A DNA stretch of 64,000 nucleotides, taken from contig JAFGJO010000065.1 in the NCBI GenBank assembly GCA_016929065.1, positions 1 to 64,000 on the forward strand, given 5' to 3'. The DNA is from Spirochaetales bacterium. Its GTDB lineage: Bacteria > Spirochaetota > Spirochaetia > SZUA-6 > RPPD01. Position 1 is the stretch's first letter, and each line of letters opens with the position of its first letter. The position numbers were made by a program, and so were the translations under genes. Below the pieces are notes generated by a model. That model worked only from the letters and a program-made list of their open reading frames with translations, did no database searches and had not been told where the DNA came from. Shown here piece by piece: positions 9,460 through 18,954 of the stretch.

Positions 9460-10293
9460 ATGGATGTATCAGCATTGCAAAAAAACCGGCTCCGGCACCT
9501 GGAACAACAATATAACAGGATTACCACTTCTCTCGGCGGCATAGTAAAAAACACCTTTATATACTGCGGAGAAGATGTGACCAATACGTTGGGAGGTACT
9601 TTTTCCCAAACCGCCGCATTTCTATTATGGGTACTTGGACGAAAACCAACCGAAGAAGAAACCCGTCTGGTAGATACGATCATCTGCCTGAATATTTATC
9701 CTGATCCGCGTATTTGGAGCATCCGTTCCGGCGCCTATGCTGCTGTCCAGGATGCACCGCTTTCGGCATGCATTGCTGCAGGCCACATTGCCGCAAACGG
9801 AAAAATATTCGGCATCGGTGCTGTTTTACAATGCTCATCTTTCTTCAAAGATCTACTGGCAAGATTGAAAAAAAACAGCATGGAAACTGTAGTGAAAGCA
9901 TTCCTCATGCAAAATAAATTCTTCCCTGGATTCGGACGGCCGCTGATTCAGGGTAATGATGAGCGATATATTCGTTTACAGGCATTGCTTAAAGAATGGA
10001 ATTATCGGATTGGCATTCACACCAAAACGCTCTACAAGCTTGCACCAATACTTGAGGACGCCAGGGGATTATATCCAAATTTTGCTTCACTTTTAACGAC
10101 ACTCATGCTGGACGACCCGTTTCAATGTTCAGACAATCAGTTGACAATCCTTTCACATATAATGGTAAATCTGCCATCTGCAGTTGTCGCAGTAGAGCGT
10201 CATGACAACAAGAACATTCCGTTTCTTCCGTTAAAAGTGATTGATATTGAATACACAGGGAAACCAAGACGAACACTGGAGAACCATTCATGA
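9460..10293 (+). CDS. Citrate-synthase-fold protein B, catalytic residues substituted
   Basis: 277 residues, ATG at 9460 behind GAGAGGG. It follows the same fold as its upstream neighbour: helical N-terminal part with LGRKPTEEE, then FFPGFGRPLI where active family members have PGFGHRVY. The first-His segment reads KIFGIGAV and the catalytic-Asp segment LYPNFAS, so all three catalytic positions appear lost here too. The A and B proteins diverge strongly, fitting a heterodimer and not a recent duplication. The stop overlaps the start of the giant kinase (ATGA), which couples their translation. Function unknown. Confidence 0.68.
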   Translation: MDVSALQKNRLRHLEQQYNRITTSLGGIVKNTFIYCGEDVTNTLGGTFSQTAAFLLWVLGRKPTEEETRLVDTIICLNIYPDPRIWSIRSGAYAAVQDAPLSACIAAGHIAANGKIFGIGAVLQCSSFFKDLLARLKKNSMETVVKAFLMQNKFFPGFGRPLIQGNDERYIRLQALLKEWNYRIGIHTKTLYKLAPILEDARGLYPNFASLLTTLMLDDPFQCSDNQLTILSHIMVNLPSAVVAVERHDNKNIPFLPLKVIDIEYTGKPRRTLENHS

Positions 10294-13200
10294 GTACAGC
10301 CATTTTTTCAGAAAAATTTACACTTGAAACCCAGCTTGCTGACAGTGGTCTGAGTGAAACATGGATTGTCAGGCATAATAAAACTCATGAAGAGTTTATC
10401 CTTATAAAAATCCCTGCAGATAAACGAACACGATATCTGGATAATCTGCTCCTGTTTCAAAAACAGGTTGATTATCTCGCTGACAAGGAGATTCCCCATA
10501 TTGCAAAAATAATCGAGTTTTTTGAAGTGGAAGATCATTTTTGCATAGTACGCCAAAAACTGGATGGTATAAATCTCTTGCAATATCTAACAGAACATCC
10601 TGAAATCGATACTATCACTTTTTTAAAAATCGCAATCCCGATTGCACAGACAATCGGATTTCTTCATTCAAATAACATGATTCACGGGAACCTGAAACCG
10701 GAAAATATTTTTCTGTCCGAGCAAGATGATAAAATCGAAGTAACCATCGCGGATTTTGGAATACATCTTGTCCGTGATATTCACAAGGCGTTCCAGCTCC
10801 GGCGGTCAGAGATCTTCAGCTTTATGGCTCCGGAACAAAGTGGTGTGCTAAAAAGGCCAATCGGCCCCCATACTGATTTATATACACTTGGAGTAATTTT
10901 TTACACAATTCTTGCAGGAAGGCCTCCTTTTTCCCATGAGAACATTTATTCACTCCTTCACATGCATATTGCCTCACATCCGCAGCCGATAAGCGAATAC
11001 AATGAACATGTCCTGCCCGAGATCGAACTCATTATTCAGAAACTCATGCAAAAAGACATTTCATCACGCTATAAAAACGCGGAATCCCTTTCAAAAGAAC
11101 TGCAGCACCTGTATACAGAGCTTTCCCGGAATAAAAACAAGGAGTCAGTCACCCCGGCAATGTACGAAAAAACAGGGGATATCCGGGATGTCCACTCCTT
11201 TGTCGGCAGGAATGAGGAGCTGAACAGTCTTCACCATATCTATCAGAATACATTGGAAAACAGAGGTGCACTGATTGTCATTGAAGGAAATCCAGGAACC
11301 GGAAAATCCCGCCTTGTTGAGGCATTCAGTGAACATGTCATTTATTCCGGAGGGCTCTTTGTTTCTTCCAGTTTTATGGAAATTGAGACCCCGCTCCCCT
11401 ATTCCAGTCTCACGAGATGTATGCATAATTTTTTCAAGATTATCGAGATGTTTCCCAGAGAGATTCATTCTGCAGTCGAACTCTCGATTCAAAATACGAT
11501 AGGCAATCTTGGATTCCTTTTTCTTCCCTATATCCCGGAACTCAAAGAATATGTTCAATCAGAGCCAGATATCGGCCAAACAGATCCGCAACAGGCCAGG
11601 ACATTGTTTGAAGATACTTTTGAACGGCTTCTCCATGCAATAGCCAAACATTTTCCTTCTATCGTCTTTTTTATTGATAATTTGCAATGGGCAGATGAAA
11701 ACACCATGCGTTTTCTGTGTAAAATAGCTGAATCAAAAAATCTCGGGAATATTCTGTTTCTTGCCGCGATGCGCCCGGTTGAAAACTTTACAGACAATGA
11801 AACAGTAAAATATATCAGCAAAATTAAAAATTTTAAAACCACACAAATCATTTCGATTGACAATCTTTCAAAACAGGAAGTTGCAGAGCTCATCTCATCC
11901 ATGCTCGGTGAAGAAACCTCTGTGGTAACCGATCTTGCAGAAATAGTACACACCAAGACCGCAGGAAATGCGTTATTTGTCAAGGAATTTATCCTTCTTC
12001 TTTTGCGCGAAAAAAATATTATCTATGAAGACGGCTGGAAAATACATACCGACAAAATTGCACTCCTCCCGGTTACAGAAAATATGACCAGTGTTCTATT
12101 GAATACAATAAACCATTTGTCTGATGAAGAACAGTATGTATTGTCAATTGCCGCTGTCTTCGGGAAAGAATTTGAATTTCACCATATTGCCGAATGCTGC
12201 ACTGACATTGATATCGACACACTATTCGATGTAATAGAGACCGGAAAAAATAACAAAATACTGCTTTCGGGGCAGGGATCGATTTTGTTCAGCCATGATC
12301 TCATTCATAAAATGTTCTATAATCAGCTGAATGAAGAAATTCGCTCAAGGTATCATGAAATCCTGGGTGCCTACTACGAAAAGATTTTCGGCAATGACCC
12401 GGGTGCAGTGTATAAAATACTGCATCATTATAATAATTCAAATAATACAAAAAAAAGCATTGAGTTCAGTATCAAGGCAGGAGAATTTGCACAGGAGCGG
12501 AACAGCCACCAGGATGCGGTGCGCTTTTTTTCTGACGCAATTAAATCTCTCAATGAACATCCGGAACTCAAAGATTTTAACCAGACAAATTTGCATGAAA
12601 AGCTCGGCGAATCGTTGAAGCACCAGGGAGATTATGAAGCGTCGCGGAAGAATTTTGAAATGGCGCTATCACTGGTTACCGATTTACAGCAGCGCAGTGA
12701 ACTCTATAAAAAACTGAGCTATACAGAAGTGGCTGCAGGCAATTATGGCGAGGCGATTGATACGCTGACCAAAGCATTATCCCTGTATGGATTTACCGTT
12801 CCGAAAAGCACCCCGATGCTTGGAATGCGCCTTTTGGGAGGACTGTTCAAACAATTTATCCATTCCCGCTTTCCCTTTTTCTTTATTAAACAGAATCCCG
12901 CAGAACACAATAATCCGAAATATCAGCGTCAGATTTTGTTCCAGATGATCGGATGGGTATGTCTGTGGGCGATAAAACAGGATTTGCTCATTTATTCCCA
13001 CTTCACCGCCCTCAATTATTGTGACAATGCAGGAATAAGCGAAGAAGGGCTGGAACTCCTTTTAACGCACTGTGCTGTATTGGGTTCAATTGACGGCCCT
13101 CCTCCGATGATCAGAATGTTTTTCAAACGAATACATAAATTTCTGGCCCGTATTGACCATGCGTTACACCAACTGGGTAATCCGCCAATTCTGCAGGCTC

Positions 13201-16196
13201 TATACCTGGCAGCAAGCGGTAGTATTACTTTTAATGCAGATGCATATGAGAAAGCGGCTGCTGCCATGATGATTCTCAGGGAAAAACATACAGGCACCTA
13301 TTTGCAGGAAATTTCCAATTGTGCGGCCCAGGTGTATGAAGTACACGGCAAGTTTCAGGATCTGCTGCTGCTCGCAGAAGAAGTGAGAAACCGGGGTGCA
13401 ATGTTCACAAATAAAATCCTTGTCAGCATAGGAGATTTATTCGAAGGTATTGCGCAATACTACCTGGGGAATAATGATACCGCAATTAAAATACTTGAAG
13501 AGGCATACCATTCCTTCGCTGCGATTTCTGACAAAGTAAACGGCCATTATGTCCGTCTGTTTTTGCTCAAGGCATATGCACGCTGCGGCAATTACCAGAA
13601 AGTTGAGGAGTATTTTAATGAATCTGTGTCTATAATAAAAAAGGAAAAACAAACACATCCTGTTGTTATTGCCCGAATCTATCCTTTCTTTTTGGAGGAG
13701 CTTCTCGACCGGTATATTGCGTTTTCCGGAGATGAAAAAGAGCGTCAAAGACGACTTGCACTGGCAAAGACCTGTTATAAAAAATGCCGGGCCCTTGAAA
13801 AATCCTACACTTCCCACAGGATACTCTTTTTCCGGATTTCAGCATTGTATCACTGGATTGTTTTGCACAATGCACGAAAAGCCAGGAAGATATTCACAGA
13901 AGGGATTCAAGCTGCTTCTGACAGTCCGCAGGATTACAATAAAGGGATGCTTCATTTCCGCTACGGTGAATTTCTGATGAAACGAGATCCAATAGAATCA
14001 CTCAACCAGCTCGAGAAGGCCTACGTAATCCTTGAAAAATGCCAGACATCCCATGAGCTGAAAATAATCGAGCGCCGCATCCAGGAAATCCTTGAATTGA
14101 AAAACCGGATCGAAGACCAAAATCACAAACATTCTGCGCTGGGCCATGAAAGCGAAAACAGCAGCAGCTTTACCACTACCCGTGAACTCGATACGGTTAT
14201 CGATATCAGTAAAAAAATAAGCTTTATTGATGATATAAAAGTGTTGATGGATGAAGTTTTGCAGCATGCGATTCAGTTTGTCGGCGCAGAGCAGGGAGAA
14301 CTTTTTTTACTCGAAGGGTCCAGACTGGTTTCAAAATTCCATATTGCTCTCTCGGGTGCCCAAGATATTCCTTCAAGTCCCGGTGTTGTTTCAAAAGCGG
14401 ACTATCTTGGCCAGCCTTTGGTGATAAGCGATGCCCGAAGGGATGCAACTTTCCGGAATGATCCCACTGTTATAAAATACGGCTTGAAATCAATTCTGTG
14501 CGTTCCCCTGATCAGCCGCGATAAACGGATCGGCATACTCTATTTAAGCAATCATCATATAGCAGGGCTGTTTACCGAACACGAGCTGGATTTGCTGAAT
14601 GCGATGGCCGGACAAGCCGCGATAGCAATTGAAAACTCATTATTGTTCCGTGAAACAAAACGCCTTCAGACACATCTGACAAGCATCATAGACTCTCTCC
14701 CCGGGGCATTGATTGCGCTCGACAACAATGGAAGAATCACCTATATAAATAATGCTGCAAAATTATTTTTTCCGGAACTTGCAAAGTGTAACCCCGGTCA
14801 ACTGCTGTGGAATGCCGTATCCGTTCTTTCAAAATATAAAAACTCGTTTGATGAAGTTATTTCAGCAAAAAGTGTGGTTGAACTGCCGAGGGAAGTGATG
14901 AGCAAACATTTTATGCGCATCACCATTTTCCCCCTGCTTGACAATGAGGTGCGCGGAGCAGTTATCAAGGTCAATGATATTACTGAACATGAAAAAATCC
15001 AGCAGCATCTGGTACAGGCACAAAAGATGGAAACCGTCGAAACTCTGGTCGGTGGCCTTGCTCACGACTTCAACAATATCCTCGGTGGGATACTCGCCAC
15101 AATAAGCTTTTTGAACCAGAGTATACTCCCATCAAAAAGCACTTTTACAAAGGATGATTTTGAAGAAGAGTTTTCCATGATCACCACATTAATCAACAGG
15201 GCGATTTCTCTGGTTCAGCAGCTGTTGACAATTTCCATGAGAAAGGAAGTTCATTTCACTCAGGTGGATGTCGTGGAATCGGTGAAGAATGTTTTAAAAA
15301 TATGCAGGCAGTCATTCGATAAAAGCATCAAGTTCAATCTTGATTTGCCCGAATTCCCGGCCATTATCAATGCTGATATCGCCCAACTGGAACAGGTGAT
15401 CCTTAATCTCTGTATTAATGCCTCACACGCGATGACAATTATGAAACGCGCGGATGAGAAATGGGGCGGGACACTTTCTGTGCATATCGAAAAATCGGTT
15501 CTCGACAAACCCGTCGGAAACAGACTGGTGGATGTACATCAGGGGGAGTACTGGTGTTTGTCAATTGAAGATACTGGAGTGGGAATGTCGGAAGAAATCC
15601 TGAAAAAAATATTTGAACCGTTTTTCACAACAAAGGATACCGGAAAGGGAACCGGATTGGGATTGGCAATGGTATACAGTATTGTTCGGCGTTTCAATGG
15701 ACATATTAATGTATATTCTGAACCGGATCAGGGAACCATGGTCCATTTGTACTTTCCAATCAAAAAACCGTCTGCCAATGTTCAGGAGAAGCAGTGCGAG
15801 AATCGTCCCTTACATCACAGTGACGAAACGATTCTTGTCATCGAAGACGAGGTTGTGATCAGAAAATCTGTTGAAAAAATCCTGGAATCAGCAGGATACA
15901 CTGTATTCACCGCAAAGGACGGCAAATCCGGAATTGCATGTTTCAGCGAGCATATCAACAATATTGATCTCGTCCTTCTTGATATGGTAATGCCCGGGGA
16001 ATCGGGCAAATATGTTTTTCAGAAAATAATGGAGATAAAACCCTCCACCCGTGTGGTACTCATGTCAGGATTCAGAAAGGACCAGCGGGTCGAAGATGTA
16101 ATTGAAATGGGAGCATCCGGATTTTTGCAGAAACCGTTTAATCAGGATGAGCTTTTTAATGTGATCAGAGCAGTACTCGCCGAAGAATCATCATGA
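10290..16196 (+). CDS. Giant hybrid sensor kinase: pseudokinase-ATPase-TPR-GAF-PAS-histidine kinase-receiver
   Basis: 1968 residues, cytoplasmic, no membrane segment seen. Order: Ser/Thr-kinase-like domain (about 10-275), AAA/STAND ATPase (about 305-640; Walker A GNPGTGKS near 335, Walker B IVFFIDNLQWAD near 465), helical repeat region to about 1300, GAF (about 1315-1455), PAS (about 1465-1575), HisKA with H1592 in AHDFNN, HATPase (DTGVGMS, GKGTGLGLAM), and a C-terminal receiver with Asp 1898 in LLDMVMPGESG. In the kinase head the catalytic loop reads H-G-N-L-K-P-E-N, so the catalytic Asp is Asn134, while DFG (155-157) is intact and the glycine loop is poor: probably a pseudokinase or ligand module. 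Homologous multi-domain kinases occur in cyanobacteria and deltaproteobacteria. Coupled to the citrate-synthase-like pair, it may read their ligand (inference). Confidence 0.9.
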   Translation: MSTAIFSEKFTLETQLADSGLSETWIVRHNKTHEEFILIKIPADKRTRYLDNLLLFQKQVDYLADKEIPHIAKIIEFFEVEDHFCIVRQKLDGINLLQYLTEHPEIDTITFLKIAIPIAQTIGFLHSNNMIHGNLKPENIFLSEQDDKIEVTIADFGIHLVRDIHKAFQLRRSEIFSFMAPEQSGVLKRPIGPHTDLYTLGVIFYTILAGRPPFSHENIYSLLHMHIASHPQPISEYNEHVLPEIELIIQKLMQKDISSRYKNAESLSKELQHLYTELSRNKNKESVTPAMYEKTGDIRDVHSFVGRNEELNSLHHIYQNTLENRGALIVIEGNPGTGKSRLVEAFSEHVIYSGGLFVSSSFMEIETPLPYSSLTRCMHNFFKIIEMFPREIHSAVELSIQNTIGNLGFLFLPYIPELKEYVQSEPDIGQTDPQQARTLFEDTFERLLHAIAKHFPSIVFFIDNLQWADENTMRFLCKIAESKNLGNILFLAAMRPVENFTDNETVKYISKIKNFKTTQIISIDNLSKQEVAELISSMLGEETSVVTDLAEIVHTKTAGNALFVKEFILLLLREKNIIYEDGWKIHTDKIALLPVTENMTSVLLNTINHLSDEEQYVLSIAAVFGKEFEFHHIAECCTDIDIDTLFDVIETGKNNKILLSGQGSILFSHDLIHKMFYNQLNEEIRSRYHEILGAYYEKIFGNDPGAVYKILHHYNNSNNTKKSIEFSIKAGEFAQERNSHQDAVRFFSDAIKSLNEHPELKDFNQTNLHEKLGESLKHQGDYEASRKNFEMALSLVTDLQQRSELYKKLSYTEVAAGNYGEAIDTLTKALSLYGFTVPKSTPMLGMRLLGGLFKQFIHSRFPFFFIKQNPAEHNNPKYQRQILFQMIGWVCLWAIKQDLLIYSHFTALNYCDNAGISEEGLELLLTHCAVLGSIDGPPPMIRMFFKRIHKFLARIDHALHQLGNPPILQALYLAASGSITFNADAYEKAAAAMMILREKHTGTYLQEISNCAAQVYEVHGKFQDLLLLAEEVRNRGAMFTNKILVSIGDLFEGIAQYYLGNNDTAIKILEEAYHSFAAISDKVNGHYVRLFLLKAYARCGNYQKVEEYFNESVSIIKKEKQTHPVVIARIYPFFLEELLDRYIAFSGDEKERQRRLALAKTCYKKCRALEKSYTSHRILFFRISALYHWIVLHNARKARKIFTEGIQAASDSPQDYNKGMLHFRYGEFLMKRDPIESLNQLEKAYVILEKCQTSHELKIIERRIQEILELKNRIEDQNHKHSALGHESENSSSFTTTRELDTVIDISKKISFIDDIKVLMDEVLQHAIQFVGAEQGELFLLEGSRLVSKFHIALSGAQDIPSSPGVVSKADYLGQPLVISDARRDATFRNDPTVIKYGLKSILCVPLISRDKRIGILYLSNHHIAGLFTEHELDLLNAMAGQAAIAIENSLLFRETKRLQTHLTSIIDSLPGALIALDNNGRITYINNAAKLFFPELAKCNPGQLLWNAVSVLSKYKNSFDEVISAKSVVELPREVMSKHFMRITIFPLLDNEVRGAVIKVNDITEHEKIQQHLVQAQKMETVETLVGGLAHDFNNILGGILATISFLNQSILPSKSTFTKDDFEEEFSMITTLINRAISLVQQLLTISMRKEVHFTQVDVVESVKNVLKICRQSFDKSIKFNLDLPEFPAIINADIAQLEQVILNLCINASHAMTIMKRADEKWGGTLSVHIEKSVLDKPVGNRLVDVHQGEYWCLSIEDTGVGMSEEILKKIFEPFFTTKDTGKGTGLGLAMVYSIVRRFNGHINVYSEPDQGTMVHLYFPIKKPSANVQEKQCENRPLHHSDETILVIEDEVVIRKSVEKILESAGYTVFTAKDGKSGIACFSEHINNIDLVLLDMVMPGESGKYVFQKIMEIKPSTRVVLMSGFRKDQRVEDVIEMGASGFLQKPFNQDELFNVIRAVLAEESS

Positions 16197-16205
16197 TTTA
16201 ATGAT

Positions 16206-16232
16206 CATGCTTCCACACAGCATGTGGTTTTT
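16206..16232. terminator. Weak candidate terminator between convergent genes
   Basis: Six-base stem CATGCT/AGCATG with a 7-base loop, followed by TGGTTTTT, between the converging kinase and lipoprotein genes. Short stem, so tentative. Confidence 0.3.
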
Positions 16233-16233
16233 A

Positions 16234-17472
16234 TCAAAAAGTGTATGAATCAAAAAAATCCCGGAATTTATCGTTGAGCGAATCAATCTCTTCCTGAACA
16301 GGTTCAGGAGGAAGCGACATATCAATCATGCGGTATACCGGGCCGTCAGAATGAACTTCCAGCGATGGATCACCCAGGATCACCATTCCCAGAAACCAGC
16401 TGTCACTCGTATTGCCGTAGTGATTGTACCATTGCTTGTATGCATCTGCCCATGTGCCTTTTCTTGAAAGAATATCATAGAACACCAGCGGCTGATAGCA
16501 CCCTCCCACTTTAGTGGAACCGAATATTGCCATAGCGTAATCAGTTTTCATAAGGTAAGTCATACCGATATTTTCTTCGGTAAACCGGGCAGCACTGCAG
16601 TCAAAAAGATTATAAAAATGCCCCTTAAAATTCCAGTTACTGATATCATTCAGTGATATTTGGCGATACTGATTATTTTCAATGACATACAGGGCCCGGG
16701 GATAGGAGTGTATCCACTGGTTGATAAATTCTGCTCCGTCATTGGTAAGGCGCCAGGCATATTCGTCGCGGGTGGTAATCACCGGGGATTCTGCTATCTC
16801 GAAATCACGATAAATACGGGATAATCCAAAACTGGACCCCCGTTGAAAATCAAACCAGTCATCATCCTTGAAAATAAATCCTGATGCAGGGAGACGAATC
16901 TCTCCTGTCCGAAAATTGTGTAGTTTATGAAAATAACCTTTTAATTCCTGTTCTGATCCAATAATCCGGGAAACAGGAAGGGTCACGCTTATTTTCGTAT
17001 GATGGTCAAGCAGTCCATTGTTATCCGAATCCCACCAGACACTTTCATCATCCATAAAATACAAATCACTAGGAAATACCTCATACCGTCCTTCCGCGTT
17101 CATTTCATACCAGGCAACCGGGAGTGAGCCCACAAGCATCACCGAATCGGCTTTTTTGACATCTGCGGTAATATGAAGAAACGACCGGAACTCTTCAAAG
17201 GTACCTGACTGCCATACCGTCACCACTGTGTTTAGACCGGCAACGGATAGATCATCGGTATATACCTGCAACTCAGAAAAAAGCGGATCGTACAACCCGT
17301 CCTCGACCACCACCAGAACTGTATCTGTTTTTGAAAAGACAGAGGGAAAATCGTCTTTTGAACCAAGAAATAAAAAAGAACATCCCGACACAAGAATAAA
17401 AAGAGACAACAAAAGCACTGACAGAAAATATTTTCTTATTATACGAAAGGAAAAAACAGGTTGTTTGTTCAT
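16234..17472 (-). CDS. Lipoprotein with a gingipain (C25) peptidase-like domain
   Basis: 412 residues, ATG behind AAGGG. N-terminal signal with a hydrophobic run and lipobox LVSGC (Cys about 31), so an exported lipoprotein. The body shows the C25-type pattern: VMLVGSLPVAWYEM, FPSDLYFMD, VSRIIGSEQEL, and a candidate His/Cys pair in GHFYNLFDCSAARF, then the typical GDPSLEV near the end. Gingipains are secreted cysteine endopeptidases; the family also holds proteins involved in secretion without proven protease activity. It ends convergently with the giant kinase gene and carries no dispersed-word copy. Confidence 0.68.
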   Translation of the reverse strand: MNKQPVFSFRIIRKYFLSVLLLSLFILVSGCSFLFLGSKDDFPSVFSKTDTVLVVVEDGLYDPLFSELQVYTDDLSVAGLNTVVTVWQSGTFEEFRSFLHITADVKKADSVMLVGSLPVAWYEMNAEGRYEVFPSDLYFMDDESVWWDSDNNGLLDHHTKISVTLPVSRIIGSEQELKGYFHKLHNFRTGEIRLPASGFIFKDDDWFDFQRGSSFGLSRIYRDFEIAESPVITTRDEYAWRLTNDGAEFINQWIHSYPRALYVIENNQYRQISLNDISNWNFKGHFYNLFDCSAARFTEENIGMTYLMKTDYAMAIFGSTKVGGCYQPLVFYDILSRKGTWADAYKQWYNHYGNTSDSWFLGMVILGDPSLEVHSDGPVYRMIDMSLPPEPVQEEIDSLNDKFRDFFDSYTF

Positions 17473-17615
17473 AGGATACCCTTAAATGTAATTCGCTCCC
17501 ATCCTTTTTTCAAGGAATTGTTTCATATATTTTTGCTGCATCATTCTCTTTTTTTTCAGAATGATTTGCACAGTACCAGATTATCTTTTACAATAGGCAG
17601 TGAAAGCGAAGTATT

Positions 17616-18797
17616 ATGCCGAAAAAACCCTGGATCATCCTGCTTGTTTCATTATGTTATATTGTTTCACCTTTTTTCATCCTCCTGCAGGCGTCGATAA
17701 TTACCAATTATCCAATCATTGGATTTATCAATATTTTTCAAAAACTGTCAATTTTTGACTGGATACTACTTGCAATCTATTTCATCGCGGCTGTATCGAT
17801 TTTTTCGGTAAAGAAATGGGGCTGGTACTGCTTTATCGTGGCTTCCATTCTGCTTGTTGCGTCCAATAGTATCATATTCATCCTCCGTCCCTATTATGCA
17901 GCAGGTGCGCTTGTTGCGTATAATCTCATTATCTCTGTAGCTGCGGGCATATTTTTCCGGCGGGAGTTGATTGCGCCCTATTTTAACCCGCAAATAAGAT
18001 GGTGGACACAGGCTCCCCGCTACAGCATTGAATACACAGCCGAGATAGGCTACAAGCCGGGCCGTATCAGTGCTGAAATCCTTGACATTTCAGAAACCGG
18101 TATTTTTGTGATCACCGAAAAACCCCTTGAAGAACACACACCCTACCCGATGTGTATTCGATGCGCCGGTTATCGGATTTTAGTTGACGCAAAAGTGGTC
18201 CGGATGAAGGAACTTGCTGACGAAACACTAAAAAAAGGGTATGGCATGAAGTTTATCCATATCTCTGCTATCGAAAAAAAAGCCTTGAGCGCCCTTATCC
18301 TTCGATTGGAAAAAGGCGGAATGTCCGATACTGAACGGTTAATTTTCGAGCAGAATGAAAAAAAACTGCAGACATCGCCCCGATTTGTTATTCAAACCTC
18401 TGCGTTGATGCGGGTAAACAATAAAACACACGGGGGAAAACTGAAGGATATCTCGGCAACCGGCTGCCTGCTGAAAGTCCCCGGATTTCAAACACTTTCC
18501 CCCGGACTCCCGGTGCATCTGACACTTTCCTGTTTTTCCCGGCTCGCCGAAATCAATGGTATTGTCTGCTGGCTGAAAAACGAGGAGAATACCGCACTTG
18601 CAGGAATTGTGTTCACTGACCCATCCAAAAAAACACAGGAGACGGTAAAATGCATTATTAATGCAGGAAAAACAGCGGGAGCACAACTCCGACTAAAAAC
18701 AGCCCGTCCGCTGCCGATGGAAAAGATCGAAGAGTATGCACTCAACAGCCCCTATAAAATAATTCATGGTGTGAAGAAAAAAGTGTTAAAAAGATAA
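17616..18797 (+). CDS. Membrane protein with two PilZ-like domains
   Basis: 393 residues. Four or so hydrophobic segments lie in the first 120 residues, then two tandem cytoplasmic PilZ-like units: one around 130-225 with ILDISETGIFV, another around 245-340 with LKDISATGCLL. PilZ domains bind c-di-GMP through an RxxxR motif plus D/NxSxxG. The second half is present in both units, but the first reads RYSIE and RFVIQ, lacking the second Arg, so binding may be weak or absent. Linkage to the EAL protein at 4.3-6.3 kb is suggestive only. A copy of the dispersed word encodes ILRP at the last membrane segment. Confidence 0.75.
   Translation: MPKKPWIILLVSLCYIVSPFFILLQASIITNYPIIGFINIFQKLSIFDWILLAIYFIAAVSIFSVKKWGWYCFIVASILLVASNSIIFILRPYYAAGALVAYNLIISVAAGIFFRRELIAPYFNPQIRWWTQAPRYSIEYTAEIGYKPGRISAEILDISETGIFVITEKPLEEHTPYPMCIRCAGYRILVDAKVVRMKELADETLKKGYGMKFIHISAIEKKALSALILRLEKGGMSDTERLIFEQNEKKLQTSPRFVIQTSALMRVNNKTHGGKLKDISATGCLLKVPGFQTLSPGLPVHLTLSCFSRLAEINGIVCWLKNEENTALAGIVFTDPSKKTQETVKCIINAGKTAGAQLRLKTARPLPMEKIEEYALNSPYKIIHGVKKKVLKR
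17881..17891 (-). repeat. GGGACGGAGGA word, copy 2 (in PilZ gene)
   Basis: TCCTCCGTCCC, read as Leu-Arg-Pro in the PilZ protein frame. Confidence 0.7.
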
Positions 18798-18954
18798 CTG
18801 ACACCATATGTGCGCGGACGATAAATTGATACTCCTTCATGTTAGAACCTGCGTCAAATGAATATACTTTCAGGGCTTTCATTTATAATAAATGCTCACT
18901 TCAGGTATTGACAGTACCCTGATAATGGATACCATCTATAAATAGTTCATTGCA

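Noticed and set aside
18908-18942. Promoter TTGACA...TATAAA upstream of the LacI/AraC gene
   Set aside because: The spacing between the two boxes is 23 bases, too long for a vegetative promoter; other -10 choices are poor.
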